Of a stretch of 59,465 bases of DNA, positions 1-8,986 are shown one piece after another; the stretch's first letter is position 1, and every line of letters begins with the position of its first letter. The stretch is from Cyclobacteriaceae bacterium (GTDB lineage Bacteria > Bacteroidota > Bacteroidia > Cytophagales > Cyclobacteriaceae): assembly GCA_026989535.1 (NCBI GenBank), contig JALSJD010000150.1:1-59465 (forward strand). Direction: 5' to 3'. The translations under genes were made by a program, and so were the position numbers. Under the pieces are notes generated by a model. The model did not search any database, was not told the origin of the DNA, and was given only the letters and a program-made list of their open reading frames with translations.

Positions 1-1043
1 CCCAACTCTGCCATAGCCAACGCCATAAAGTCTAAAGCCAATGCCAAAGGTTGCCCATGAAAATTACCTGCCGAAATAATTAAATCATCATCAGGAAATA
101 CATTTGGGTTATCTGTAACTCCATTTATTTCTTGTGTAAATACCTGATTTACATAGGTTAAGGCATCGTTGGTAGCTCCGTGCACTTGCGGAATGCAGCG
201 GAAAGAGTAGGGGTCTTGTACGTGTTGTTTCGGTTGAGCGATGAGCTCACTTCCTTTTAAATGGTTCCGTATTTCTTTGGCCACAATTGCTTGCCCGGGT
301 TGAGGACGAATGGTATGCACTTTGGCATTAAAAGGTTCAATTCTGCCATCAAATACATCCAAAGAGAGTGCTCCAATAAGGTTTGATAAGGCAAAGATGC
401 GTTTGGATTGGATTAAATTCCAAACTCCAAAAGCCGCCATAAACTGAGTGCCATTTAATAAAGCCAAACCTTCTTTAGCTTGTAGTTCAATGGGTTGCCA
501 GCCTAATTGTGCATTTAATTCTTTACCAGAAATAATGTTGCCTTTATAATGCACTTCACCTTCGCCAATTAAGGGTAAGCAGAGGTGTGCCAGAGGAGCG
601 AGGTCGCCCGAAGCACCTAAAGAGCCATATTCATAGACTACTGGGAGCACATCATTATTATAAAAGTCGATGAGGCGCTGCACGGTGCTTACTTGTGCAC
701 CTGAGTGGCCGTAACTCAACGATTGCACTTTTAAGAGCAATATAATTTTTACGATGTAATTAGGGATGACATCACCTGCTCCGCAAGCGTGCGATTTTAT
801 AATATTTGATTGAAGCTTGCCTAACTCGTCTTTAGAAATACGTTCTTTGTATAAAGAACCAAACCCAGTATTGATACCATACACAGGTTCATCTGATGTT
901 TTTACTTTCTCATCTAAATAAGTACGGCAATGTTGAATTTTGCTAGTTACTTCTTCGGATAACACTAACTGAGCACCTGATGTAATAATTATATCAACTT
1001 GATCGATTGTTAATGGAGCTGTAGATATTTGGTGTTCGTTCAT
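1..1043 (-). CDS. hutH: Histidine ammonia-lyase (HutH), partial at its C-terminus
   Basis: The first 347 codons are present; the 3' end lies beyond the left edge of the window. The family deaminates histidine to urocanate, the first step of histidine catabolism, in the cytoplasm. The cyclising Ala-Ser-Gly triad that forms the MIO cofactor is seen in SLGASGDLAPLAHL at about residues 141-154, where HutH has it. Other conserved blocks are YGINTGFGSL near residue 54 and LLNGTQFM near 188. The ATG (read from 1043) directly abuts the hisS stop codon, so the two genes look co-transcribed. Other MIO ammonia-lyases (tyrosine or phenylalanine) share these motifs, but overall similarity favours HutH. 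No other hut gene is visible. Confidence 0.9.
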   Translation of the reverse strand, partial: MNEHQISTAPLTIDQVDIIITSGAQLVLSEEVTSKIQHCRTYLDEKVKTSDEPVYGINTGFGSLYKERISKDELGKLQSNIIKSHACGAGDVIPNYIVKIILLLKVQSLSYGHSGAQVSTVQRLIDFYNNDVLPVVYEYGSLGASGDLAPLAHLCLPLIGEGEVHYKGNIISGKELNAQLGWQPIELQAKEGLALLNGTQFMAAFGVWNLIQSKRIFALSNLIGALSLDVFDGRIEPFNAKVHTIRPQPGQAIVAKEIRNHLKGSELIAQPKQHVQDPYSFRCIPQVHGATNDALTYVNQVFTQEINGVTDNPNVFPDDDLIISAGNFHGQPLALALDFMALAMAEL

Positions 1044-2414
1044 TTATTTGGTTAAATTTTTAATGAGCGCATCAATAGTCATTGATTCTTGGGTGCCAGC
1101 TTCCATATCTTTTACAGTAAGGCTGTTATTGGCTGTTTCATCAGAACCTATAAGTACTACAAAAGGTATGTTAAGGTTGTTGGCATACGTCATTTGCTTT
1201 TTTAACTTTGCTGAGGTAGGATAAATTTCTGATGAAATTTCTGCTTTTCGTAGCAGTGCTAATTGCTTAATGGCAAAAGCTTCTTCATCAGAGCCAAAAT
1301 TAGTAAATAGCACTTGGGTGGTGGTAGCAACCTCAGTAGGAAATAAATCTCTTGCCTCCATTACATCATACATGCGGTCGATGCCTAACGAAAACCCAAC
1401 ACCAGATACATCAGGTAAGCCAAATACACCAGTTAAGTTATCGTAACGGCCACCGCCCGAAATACTGCCCATACTGCCGTCTAGTATTTTAATTTCAAAA
1501 ATGGCTCCTGTATAATAGGAGAGGCCTCTGGCCAAACTTGGGTCAAAATCAACCGTGGTTAAGTTGCCGCTCATTGCTTCTACGTATTGTAAAATTTGGC
1601 TTACTTCTGCTAGGCCTTCAAGGGCTTCTTTGTTGCCAGCAAAGGTTTGCTCTAGGCTTTTTATTTTATTGGTATTAGTATCCGATAATTCTAAAATAGG
1701 AGAGAGGCTATCCAGTTGCGAACTATTATATCCTAGTTGTTCCAGTTCTTTAAATACGCCATCAGTGCCAATCTTATCGAGTTTATCAATGGCCACACAA
1801 AGTTTTCCTTCTTCACCTTTATGCCCTAAATAGGTGGCTAAACCCGATAATATTTTACGACTGTTTATTTTTATTTGGTAGCCTTCAATACCCAAGTTTT
1901 GCAAAATCTCATTCATCATCATAATGATTTCTGCTTCGCAGATAAGTGATTTAGTGCCTACTACATCAGCATCGCACTGCATAAACTCACGGTAACGCCC
2001 TTTTTGAGGCCTATCGGCACGCCAAACAGGCTGCATTTGGTAGCGCCTAAATGGGAAGCTAATCTCGTTGCGGTTCATTACCACGTACCTAGCAAAAGGC
2101 ACGGTTAAATCGTAGCGTAATCCTTTTTCGGCTATTTGAGGCGTGAGTTGTTGCGATGGAGTGTTGGCAATGTCTGTTTTTACTTTGGAAACATAATCGC
2201 CTGAGTTAAGCACTTTAAAAATAAGTTGGTCTCCTTCATCGCCATACTTGCCTGTAAGCACGGATAGGTTCTCCATTGTGGGTGTTTCTAAAGGTAGAAA
2301 ACCAAACTTTTCGAACGTAGCCCGAATAGTGTTAATTAAATAATTACGCTTGCTTACCACCTTAGGGCCAAAGTCTCGGGTTCCTTTGGGTATGGAAGGC
2401 TTTTGTTTACTCAT
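1044..2414 (-). CDS. hisS: Histidyl-tRNA synthetase
   Basis: A class II aminoacyl-tRNA synthetase that charges tRNA-His in the cytoplasm. The 456 residues match the usual family length. Visible motifs are GTRDF at residues 11-15, motif 2 with RADRPQKGRYREFMQCD at about 131-147, the histidine-binding ARGLSYYTG near 296, SGGGRYDNL near 318 and motif 3 GVGFSLGIDR near 336. An anticodon-binding domain follows. Its stop codon touches the hutH start with no spacer. Upstream on the minus strand, TAGCTTTG (2437-2444) fits the Bacteroidota -7 element. Confidence 0.95.
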   Translation of the reverse strand: MSKQKPSIPKGTRDFGPKVVSKRNYLINTIRATFEKFGFLPLETPTMENLSVLTGKYGDEGDQLIFKVLNSGDYVSKVKTDIANTPSQQLTPQIAEKGLRYDLTVPFARYVVMNRNEISFPFRRYQMQPVWRADRPQKGRYREFMQCDADVVGTKSLICEAEIIMMMNEILQNLGIEGYQIKINSRKILSGLATYLGHKGEEGKLCVAIDKLDKIGTDGVFKELEQLGYNSSQLDSLSPILELSDTNTNKIKSLEQTFAGNKEALEGLAEVSQILQYVEAMSGNLTTVDFDPSLARGLSYYTGAIFEIKILDGSMGSISGGGRYDNLTGVFGLPDVSGVGFSLGIDRMYDVMEARDLFPTEVATTTQVLFTNFGSDEEAFAIKQLALLRKAEISSEIYPTSAKLKKQMTYANNLNIPFVVLIGSDETANNSLTVKDMEAGTQESMTIDALIKNLTK

Positions 2415-2436
2415 TTTAAATCACTTAAATTGAATG

Positions 2437-2444
2437 CAAAGCTA
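2437..2444 (-). promoter_or_regulatory. Possible -7 element for hisS-hutH
   Basis: On the minus strand the sequence reads TAGCTTTG, a match to the Bacteroidota -7 consensus TAnnTTTG, about 23 bp upstream of the hisS start codon. No convincing TTTG -33 partner is visible, so this is a weak call. Confidence 0.35.
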
Positions 2445-2539
2445 AGCATAGTAGAGGATGAAAATAAAGAAGTTATAAGATTAATGGGTGTTCCCAAGAG
2501 TAATTTGTCCAAAAATATTATAAAATATTTTGCTTCGGG

Positions 2540-2570
2540 TTTGGCTTAATAAAAACGACTGCTATATTTG
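2540..2570 (+). promoter_or_regulatory. Bacteroidota-type promoter for tRNA-Glu
   Basis: TTTG at 2540-2543 (-33) is followed after 19 bp by TATATTTG at 2563-2570 (-7, exact TAnnTTTG match). The expected transcription start falls about 8-12 nt before the mature tRNA 5' end. This is the clearest primary sigma-factor promoter in the window. Confidence 0.75.
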
Positions 2571-2587
2571 CATCACCTTTTAAAGGA

Positions 2588-2659
2588 GGTCCGTTCGTCT
2601 AGGGGTTAGGACACTGGGTTTTCATCTCAGCAACAGGGGTTCGATTCCCCTACGGACTA
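2588..2659 (+). tRNA. tRNA-Glu (anticodon TTC)
   Basis: A full cloverleaf can be folded. The acceptor stem is GGTCCGT/ACGGACT with a G-U first pair. The anticodon stem CTGGG/CTCAG encloses loop TTTTCAT, so the anticodon is TTC. The T arm is AGGGG-TTCGATT-CCCCT. The discriminator base is A at 2659, and the CCA tail is not encoded. It has its own promoter upstream and an intrinsic terminator 8 nt downstream, so it is a single-gene unit. Confidence 0.95.
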
Positions 2660-2667
2660 CAAAAATC

Positions 2668-2697
2668 GCCTCGTGCTTATAGTACGGGGCTTTTTTT
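2668..2697 (+). terminator. Intrinsic terminator after tRNA-Glu
   Basis: A 7-bp stem GCCTCGT/ACGGGGC (one T-G pair) with a 9-nt loop is followed immediately by seven T residues. It lies 8 nt after the tRNA. Confidence 0.9.
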
Positions 2698-2799
2698 ATA
2701 CCTTTGCGTATAGTTTGTGTGTGCTAATTTTTTGTACCTTGGAGCGAATCATGTCGTTTGACTGATTATTAAGAAAAAATCAATTATTGCAATTCTTGG

Positions 2800-3000
2800 T
2801 CATTTTAACATAACCAAAAAATAATTTAGTAATTCTCTAGCCTTGGTGTTTTTTGGTTTTGGCTTGTCGCCCCAATTGATAATAGATAACCTTTTAAAGG
2901 AAACCAAATTGAATCTTTTCCTTTTTGCTAATTGTTGTAGCAATAGCTTTGAAATACTTCGTTCTTTCTCTATGAGCTCTTCGATTGTTAGCTTGCTCAA
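2800..3000 (-). CDS. Small unrecognised ORF or gene fragment
   Basis: A 66-codon ORF with a TTG start, rich in charged residues (TIEELIEKERSISKLL, then a basic stretch). The frame stays open upstream to a stop at 3085-3087 and the extra residues (IIAPPIKFNIPRIDLSK) also look protein-like, but no ATG occurs in that stretch. It may be the 3' end of a decayed gene. I recognise no family. It occupies the otherwise empty 2.70-3.19 kb interval; the overlapping plus-strand frame at 2843-3100 looks like its shadow. Confidence 0.25.
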   Translation of the reverse strand: MSKLTIEELIEKERSISKLLLQQLAKRKRFNLVSFKRLSIINWGDKPKPKNTKARELLNYFLVMLK

Positions 3001-3195
3001 ATCTATACGAGGAATATTAAACTTGATTGGAGGTGCAATTATAGGTCTGTCATTTATTGTGCAGCCTATTGCTCGAAGATCTTTTTATAAGTATAGGTAA
3101 TGCCACTTAAATAAAAATGCGTTTATCTAAGCGATATTCGCTAAAATCATACAAAAAATGCAAAAAAGTTATATATTAGTGCATCAAACACGCAA

Positions 3196-3209
3196 ATAAT
3201 TGCAATTAT
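3196..3209. promoter_or_regulatory. 14-bp palindrome over the DeoR start codon
   Basis: ATAATTGCAATTAT is a perfect palindrome that overlaps the first bases of the DeoR-family start codon. A regulator binding here would repress its own gene. The half-site TAATTGCAA occurs again upstream of susC at 12430-12438. That DeoR binds both is inference. Confidence 0.4.
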
Positions 3210-3957
3210 GCTAAAAAAAGAAAGGCAAATAGAAATTTTATCGCAGCTAGAAAAATCGAAGAAAGTTTTATCTACAGAATTAAGTTTGAGCTTAAATGTA
3301 TCTGAAGATACAATCAGAAGAGATTTGAAAGAGTTAGCCAATGAAGGAAAGCTGCTAAAAGTACATGGCGGAGCACTTACTACCGCTCAAAAGGTTTATA
3401 CTTTTAGAGAAAATGAAATATTTGACCATGATAAGAAGTTGCTGATGGCAAAAAAAGCCTTGACACTTATAGAAGACAATGATGTGTTGATTATTGGAGG
3501 AGGAACAACCAATTTAGAATTAGTTGGAATTTTTCCGCCCGATCTGGGGATTACTGTTTTTACTTATAGTATTCCTATTGCCATGAGACTGTCTGACCAT
3601 CCTAAAATAGAGGTTATACTTTTTGGTGGAAAATTAATGAAGAGTGCACAAGTAACTGTAGGATTAGATATGATACAAAATATATCCAATATGAGAGCTG
3701 ATGCTTGTTTTTTAAGTTCTAGTGGAATTGATGTTGATACAGGGTTAATGGAAATTGATTGGGAGGTTTCTCAGCTTAAGAAAGCTATAGTTAGGGTTTG
3801 TGATAAAGTTGTTATTATGTCAACAGTTGAAAAAATTGATACGAAGCAAAGGTTTTTGGTTTGTGGAATTGATAAAATAAATCACTTGATTACAGAGGCT
3901 GAATCTGACTCAAGTTTGCTTCAGGGGTTTAGGAAAAGAGGGGTACATGTATTATAA
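3208..3957 (+). CDS. DeoR-family transcriptional regulator
   Basis: A 249-residue cytoplasmic repressor-type protein. The N-terminal winged HTH contains the DeoR signature (LSLNVSEDTIRRDLKEL at about residues 26-42, then GKLLKVHGGA). The C-terminal part is the sugar-phosphate-sensing DeoRC domain (VLIIGGGTTNLEL, ADACFLSSSGID). Family members normally respond to phosphorylated sugars. It heads a long plus-strand gene run for amino-sugar and peptidoglycan use, so an amino-sugar phosphate such as GlcN-6-P or MurNAc-6-P is a reasonable but unproven effector. The next gene starts 12 bp after its stop codon. Confidence 0.85.
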   Translation: MLKKERQIEILSQLEKSKKVLSTELSLSLNVSEDTIRRDLKELANEGKLLKVHGGALTTAQKVYTFRENEIFDHDKKLLMAKKALTLIEDNDVLIIGGGTTNLELVGIFPPDLGITVFTYSIPIAMRLSDHPKIEVILFGGKLMKSAQVTVGLDMIQNISNMRADACFLSSSGIDVDTGLMEIDWEVSQLKKAIVRVCDKVVIMSTVEKIDTKQRFLVCGIDKINHLITEAESDSSLLQGFRKRGVHVL

Positions 3958-3969
3958 TAAATCTTTCTA

Positions 3970-4443
3970 ATGGCTCAAGAAGACATGTTGGTAAAACTTT
4001 ATGAACTGCCAAACTACCATTCTGGTAGTTTCGATTATAATGGGATTAAGATAAAATGTGCCATGGCATTTGAAAAATCGTCTGTAATAAAGTTTGCGCA
4101 AAAATTTAGTCAGGCATGGGCCGATGAATGTGAAATAGCATTTGCTAATTCCCCAATTTCTTGCTTTGTTGCTTATAGCCATCAAAAAATAGTTGGGTTT
4201 TCATGTTATAATACCACGGCTCCAGGGTTTTTTGGCCCCACAGGAGTAAGCGAAAACTATAGAGGCAAAGGAATTGGGAAGGCTTTATTACTAGAAGCAC
4301 TGTATGCTTTAAAATATGCAGGTCATGCTTATGCTTTTATAGGGAGGGCAGGCTCCTTTCAATTTTATCAAAATGCTGTTGGGGCAACGATAATTGAAGG
4401 GTCAAATCCGGGGATTTATAAAGATTTAATTAGGCATTATTAA
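3970..4443 (+). CDS. GNAT-family N-acetyltransferase
   Basis: A 157-residue acetyl-CoA-dependent transferase of the GNAT fold. Motif A is visible as VSENYRGKGIGKALLLEAL (about residues 92-110), with the R-G-K-G-I-G pyrophosphate loop. The substrate cannot be read from sequence. It lies 12 bp after the DeoR gene and 1 bp before the permease gene, clearly in the same operon, so an amino sugar, an amino acid or a muropeptide-derived amine are candidate substrates. Confidence 0.75.
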   Translation: MAQEDMLVKLYELPNYHSGSFDYNGIKIKCAMAFEKSSVIKFAQKFSQAWADECEIAFANSPISCFVAYSHQKIVGFSCYNTTAPGFFGPTGVSENYRGKGIGKALLLEALYALKYAGHAYAFIGRAGSFQFYQNAVGATIIEGSNPGIYKDLIRHY

Positions 4444-4444
4444 C

Positions 4445-5716
4445 ATGAGGGAAACTGCTAAACGAGCTCCTTGGGCTTGGATTCCAACCTTATATTTTTC
4501 GCAAGGGTTGCCCTATGTTATTGTAATGACGGTTTCGGTAATTATGTATAAAAGTTTTGGTATTTCTAATACCAAAATTGCTTTTTACACAAGCTGGTTA
4601 TACCTTCCGTGGGTTATAAAACCTCTTTGGAGTCCTTTTGTAGATATTTTTTTTACCAAGAGAAAATGGGTATTAGCCACCCAATTTATTTTAGGAATAT
4701 CCTTGGCAAGTGTTGCATTAACATTGCCAACACCGCATTATTTTCAATACTCAATGGCTTTTTTGTGGTTAATGGCATTTAATTCTGCAACCCACGATAT
4801 TGCCAGTGATGGGCTATACCTCATTAGCCTTACCTCAAAGGAGCAGTCATTTTTTGTAGGTATCAGAAGCACATTTTATCGAATTGCTATGATTACAGGT
4901 CAAGGCCTGGTGGTAATTTTAGCAGGATATTTAGAGGAAACACTTAGCAATCCTTATCAAGCTTGGAGCATTGTGTTTGCCATTTTGGCTGGGTTGTATA
5001 TCAGTTTTTTTATCTACCATAAATTTGCCCTTCCAGAACCCGAAATAGCTAATCAGCAAAAGAAAAAATCTTTGAAGGAAGTTTTTGCCGAATTTATTGA
5101 AACGTTTAAACTTTTTTTTCAGCAAAAGAATATTGTTGTTGCAATACTATTTTTAATGACTTACCGGTTGGGAGAATCACAGCTTGTTAAACTAGCTTCC
5201 CCGTTTTTATTAGACAGCATTAACCTAGGAGGCCTTGGGCTTTCTACAAGTCAGGTTGGTTTAATTTACGGAACATTTGGCATAATAGCGTTAGTTATTG
5301 GCGGTGTTATTGGCGGTGTTTTAGCATCAGGCAAAGGGCTTAACTATTGGATTTGGTGGATGTTGCTCGCCATCAATTTACCTAATGGGGTTTATGTATT
5401 TCTTTCTTATGCTCAGCCCGATTCGTTTTGGGTAATAACATCTGCTATAGTTATTGAGCAACTAGGGTACGGCTTTGGATTTACCGGCTATATGCTTTTT
5501 ATGATATACATTTCGAGAGGAAAATATCAAACAGCTCACTTTGCCATTACCACTGGTTTTATGGCTCTTGGTATGATGATTCCAGGAATGATAAGTGGCT
5601 GGATTCAGGAACTAGTCGGCTATCAACATTTCTTTATTTGGGTGCTAGTAGCAACAATACCCTCTTTTATAGTAACTGCATATTTAAAAATTGATAAAGA
5701 TTTTGGAGTAAAATAG
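4445..5716 (+). CDS. AmpG-like MFS permease
   Basis: A 423-residue inner-membrane protein with about 12 hydrophobic segments. The N-terminal region (SQGLPYVIVMTVS, then YLPWVIKPLWSPFVD at about residues 52-66) resembles AmpG-type permeases, which import GlcNAc-anhydroMurNAc muropeptides into the cytoplasm. The gene begins 1 bp after the GNAT stop and ends 1 bp before the NagZ-like gene. This AmpG-NagZ pairing mirrors classic cell-wall recycling. Another sugar or peptide substrate is possible. Confidence 0.75.
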   Translation: MRETAKRAPWAWIPTLYFSQGLPYVIVMTVSVIMYKSFGISNTKIAFYTSWLYLPWVIKPLWSPFVDIFFTKRKWVLATQFILGISLASVALTLPTPHYFQYSMAFLWLMAFNSATHDIASDGLYLISLTSKEQSFFVGIRSTFYRIAMITGQGLVVILAGYLEETLSNPYQAWSIVFAILAGLYISFFIYHKFALPEPEIANQQKKKSLKEVFAEFIETFKLFFQQKNIVVAILFLMTYRLGESQLVKLASPFLLDSINLGGLGLSTSQVGLIYGTFGIIALVIGGVIGGVLASGKGLNYWIWWMLLAINLPNGVYVFLSYAQPDSFWVITSAIVIEQLGYGFGFTGYMLFMIYISRGKYQTAHFAITTGFMALGMMIPGMISGWIQELVGYQHFFIWVLVATIPSFIVTAYLKIDKDFGVK

Positions 5717-5717
5717 A

Positions 5718-7448
5718 ATGAAGGAACAATATAGTTGGATTGATGATCTGCCTATCCGAATAGGTAAAAAAGGAAAGGAGTGGGCAATAGCTCAAATGAG
5801 GTCTATGTCCTTGGGGCAAAAAATTGGACAACTGATACATATCGCTGCTTGGTCTAATAAATCGCAAGTTCATATCGATGATATAACTCATTTAATACAT
5901 GAGTATGGTATTGGAGGATTGATATTTTTCCAAGGGAGTCCTGAAAGGCAAGCTCAGCAAACAAATTATTATCAAAGTATCTCTAAAGTATCACTAATGA
6001 TATCAATTGATGCCGAATGGGGCTTGGGCATGAGGCTGGATGGCGTAGAAGCATTTCCGTACCAACTAACATTAGGGGCAATTAAAGAGAGTGGAATAAT
6101 TTGCGAAATGGGTGCTACCGTTGGAAAGCAACTTAAAAGGCTTGGTGTTAATGTAAATTTTGCGCCTGTTATTGATATAAATACCAACCCTAACAACCCA
6201 GTAATTAACTTTCGCTCATTTGGAGAAAACAAAACCGAAGTAGCAACCCGAGGCATTTCTTATATGAAGGGAATGCAGAACGAGGGAGTTTTGGCTTGTG
6301 CAAAGCATTTTCCGGGCCATGGCGATACCGATGCAGATTCGCATAAAGAGTTGCCTTTATTAGATAAATCATTAGCTGAGCTGGTTGAAACAGAACTTTA
6401 CCCTTTTAAAAAATTGATAGAAAATGGTGTTGGCTCTATAATGACGGCTCATTTACACATACCTCAGCTCGATTCTTTTACTTTAAGAGCATCTACTTTG
6501 TCGCCAAAAATAGTTGATGGCTTGTTAAAAAATAAAATGAATTTTAAAGGATTGGTTTTTACTGACGCACTTGATATGAAAGCTGTTTCAGATTATTATA
6601 AACCTGGTTATGCTGATGTGGAGGCTCTAAAAGCAGGAAATGACATACTGGTATTTGTTAATCATGTAAGTGATGCAATTAAAGCAATAAAAAAGGCAAT
6701 TCGTAATAGAGAAATTAGTGAAAATGAAATTGAAAGAAGATGCCTAAAACAACTTTTGTATAAATATTGGATGGGTTTGAGTGAGTTTGAGCCCATAGAA
6801 TTTTCAAATATTGTTTCAGAAATAAATGACCAAACTGCTGAATTAAACCACAGGCTATATGAGAAGTCTATAACCTCCCTTAAATTTAATGATGTAAAAA
6901 TTAGTAAGAATGAAAAGTCAATAGCAATTCTTTCGGTTTATGCCGATGGTGATACAGTTGAAATTGGTCAATTGGCACATCATACCTTGTTAAAAGGGAA
7001 AAGCAACCGTAAGCATGATTATTTTGAATCTCAATTGTTGGATTATTTTGAAACCCAACCTGAAATAATCAATCTGAATTATAACGATATGGAAGAATTG
7101 CAATCTTCTGTTTTATTAAAATTACAGAAGTTTAATGTCGTAATTATTGCTGTTCATAGTATTAAGCTTAAAGCGGTTAAAAATTTTGGAATTACAGAAA
7201 ACCTATCTCAATTTTTGAGCAAAATAATTGCGATGCAAAAATGTGAGCTTGTGTTTTTTGGCAATCCATATGCGCTAAATAGAATTAATAATCTGGAAAA
7301 AGCAGAATCGATTCTTATTACTTATCAAGAAAACAAATACACGCTTGATGCAGCTTTTAGAGTAATTACTGGGCAGCTAGAGCCCGAAGGAATATTGCCT
7401 GTGTCAATCAATAAAAATTTTACTGCCAATAGCATTTCCACTCAATAG
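5718..7448 (+). CDS. NagZ-like beta-N-acetylglucosaminidase (GH3)
   Basis: A 576-residue GH3 enzyme without a signal peptide, so probably cytoplasmic, where NagZ removes GlcNAc from imported muropeptides. The NagZ signature KHFPGHGDTDADSHKELP begins near residue 196 and carries the Asp-x-His acid/base dyad typical of NagZ. The probable nucleophile is Asp283 in FTDALDM. It is longer than E. coli NagZ (about 340 residues); the extra C-terminal part (about 350-576) resembles the second domain of two-domain GH3 enzymes in Gram-positives and Bacteroidota. It is flanked by 1-bp gaps on both sides. Confidence 0.88.
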   Translation: MKEQYSWIDDLPIRIGKKGKEWAIAQMRSMSLGQKIGQLIHIAAWSNKSQVHIDDITHLIHEYGIGGLIFFQGSPERQAQQTNYYQSISKVSLMISIDAEWGLGMRLDGVEAFPYQLTLGAIKESGIICEMGATVGKQLKRLGVNVNFAPVIDINTNPNNPVINFRSFGENKTEVATRGISYMKGMQNEGVLACAKHFPGHGDTDADSHKELPLLDKSLAELVETELYPFKKLIENGVGSIMTAHLHIPQLDSFTLRASTLSPKIVDGLLKNKMNFKGLVFTDALDMKAVSDYYKPGYADVEALKAGNDILVFVNHVSDAIKAIKKAIRNREISENEIERRCLKQLLYKYWMGLSEFEPIEFSNIVSEINDQTAELNHRLYEKSITSLKFNDVKISKNEKSIAILSVYADGDTVEIGQLAHHTLLKGKSNRKHDYFESQLLDYFETQPEIINLNYNDMEELQSSVLLKLQKFNVVIIAVHSIKLKAVKNFGITENLSQFLSKIIAMQKCELVFFGNPYALNRINNLEKAESILITYQENKYTLDAAFRVITGQLEPEGILPVSINKNFTANSISTQ

Positions 7449-7449
7449 C

Positions 7450-8967
7450 ATGAAAAAGATTAATGTAGTTATTGCAATAGTATTATTAGCAGGCTCGGTT
7501 CTAGCTCAAAAATCGCCTAAGCATGAATTTAGAGCGGCCTGGGTGGCTACTGTAAAAAACATTGATTGGCCGTCTAAACCAGGGCTTTCTTCCAGTAGGC
7601 AAAAAGATGAATTTCGCAGAATACTAGATATGCATCAAATGAATGGCTTTAATGCGGTAATTGTGCAAATAAGACCTTCTTCAGATGCGTTTTATTTTTC
7701 AGAATTGGAACCATGGTCAAGATATTTAACAGGTACAAGTGGTAAAGCACCTGCCCCTTATTACGACCCATTAACTTTTATGATTGAGGAGGCTCACGAT
7801 CGAAACTTAGAATTTCATGCATGGTTTAACCCTTACCGGGCTGTTGTAGATATGGAAAAGCTGCCCGAAGACAGCACCAATATATTTTATAAAAAGCCAG
7901 AATGGTTTGTAAAGTATGGGAGCCGTATGTATTTCGATCCTGGTATTCCTGAAGTTAGAACCTATGTAACCCGTATAATAAAAGATGTAACCGAACGATA
8001 CGACATAGATGCCATCCACTTCGATGATTATTTTTATCCCTATAGAATTGCCAATGTGGAATTTCCAGATAGCGTATCTTTTCAAAACTATGGGCAAAAT
8101 TATACAAGTGAAGCAAAGGATGATTGGCGAAGAGAGAATGTTAACAAGGTAATAAAAATGCTTAGCGACACAATTAAAAGTGTGAAACCTTGGATTAAGT
8201 TTGGCATTAGCCCTTTTGGTGTGTGGCGAAATAAAAGTGACGACCCAAGAGGATCTGATTCGCAAGCAGGCGTAAGAAATTACGATGATTTGTTTGCAGA
8301 TGTTTTATTGTGGATGGATAATAATTGGATTGATTATGTTATTCCTCAACTATACCTACACATAGACCATTCTAAACTTTCGTTTAAAAAAGTAATGAAT
8401 TGGTGGGATGAGCTAGAATACAATGGGCATATATATGTAGGTCACGCCTCCTATAGAATTGGAGGGAAGAATCAAGTGGAGGCTTGGATGAACCCCTCAG
8501 AAGTGCCCAACCAAATTAGGCTAACCAGAAAAAGTAAAAACATGTTAGGTAGTGCTTTTTATAATACCAACTCGTTTTTTTTAAACCCTCTTGGTATTAC
8601 AGATACATTAAGAAATGAGTTGTACATGCATATAGCATTGGTGCCTCCAATGCCTTGGTTAGACAGTATTGCTCCAGACAAGCCAACTAATTTATTGGTT
8701 AAAAATGAATTTTCAGGCATCCATTTAAGTTGGGCATCTTCAGATTCAACGGCAAAATATTTTGTTATATACAGGTTTTATAGAAATACGCTTAATGATA
8801 CTGGCAACCCTGAAAATATTCTTGCAATTATTAGAGCTAACTCTCCTTTTTATATTGATAAAACAGTGCAAAATCGCAAAAAATATACCTACGCAATCTC
8901 TAGCTTGGATAGGCTTTATAATGAGAGTAAAGTAGTAAAGTCAACACTTATTAAAAGAAAACGTTAA
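7450..8967 (+). CDS. Secreted GHL10/DUF187 glycoside hydrolase (DigH/YngK-like)
   Basis: A 505-residue exported protein. The signal peptide is MKKINVVIAIVLLAGSVLAQ, followed by the GHL10 barrel: FRAAWVATVKNIDWPS, VQIRPSSDAFY, FHAWFNPYR and DAIHFDDYFYPY (about residues 181-192). The C-terminal 80 residues look like an FN3-type module. E. coli DigH (YddW) of this family cleaves peptide-stripped peptidoglycan glycan strands. Here it lies between a NagZ-like enzyme and an amidase that would create such denuded strands, which supports a peptidoglycan role. Confidence 0.82.
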   Translation: MKKINVVIAIVLLAGSVLAQKSPKHEFRAAWVATVKNIDWPSKPGLSSSRQKDEFRRILDMHQMNGFNAVIVQIRPSSDAFYFSELEPWSRYLTGTSGKAPAPYYDPLTFMIEEAHDRNLEFHAWFNPYRAVVDMEKLPEDSTNIFYKKPEWFVKYGSRMYFDPGIPEVRTYVTRIIKDVTERYDIDAIHFDDYFYPYRIANVEFPDSVSFQNYGQNYTSEAKDDWRRENVNKVIKMLSDTIKSVKPWIKFGISPFGVWRNKSDDPRGSDSQAGVRNYDDLFADVLLWMDNNWIDYVIPQLYLHIDHSKLSFKKVMNWWDELEYNGHIYVGHASYRIGGKNQVEAWMNPSEVPNQIRLTRKSKNMLGSAFYNTNSFFLNPLGITDTLRNELYMHIALVPPMPWLDSIAPDKPTNLLVKNEFSGIHLSWASSDSTAKYFVIYRFYRNTLNDTGNPENILAIIRANSPFYIDKTVQNRKKYTYAISSLDRLYNESKVVKSTLIKRKR

Positions 8968-8986
8968 AGAAATAAATCAGAAGCCA

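Noticed and set aside
1555-1833. Plus-strand open frame of 92 codons
   Set aside because: It is antisense to hisS, with composition typical of a shadow frame.
3147-3341. Minus-strand open frame over the DeoR start
   Set aside because: Phe/Ile-rich antisense frame over a well-supported DeoR gene.
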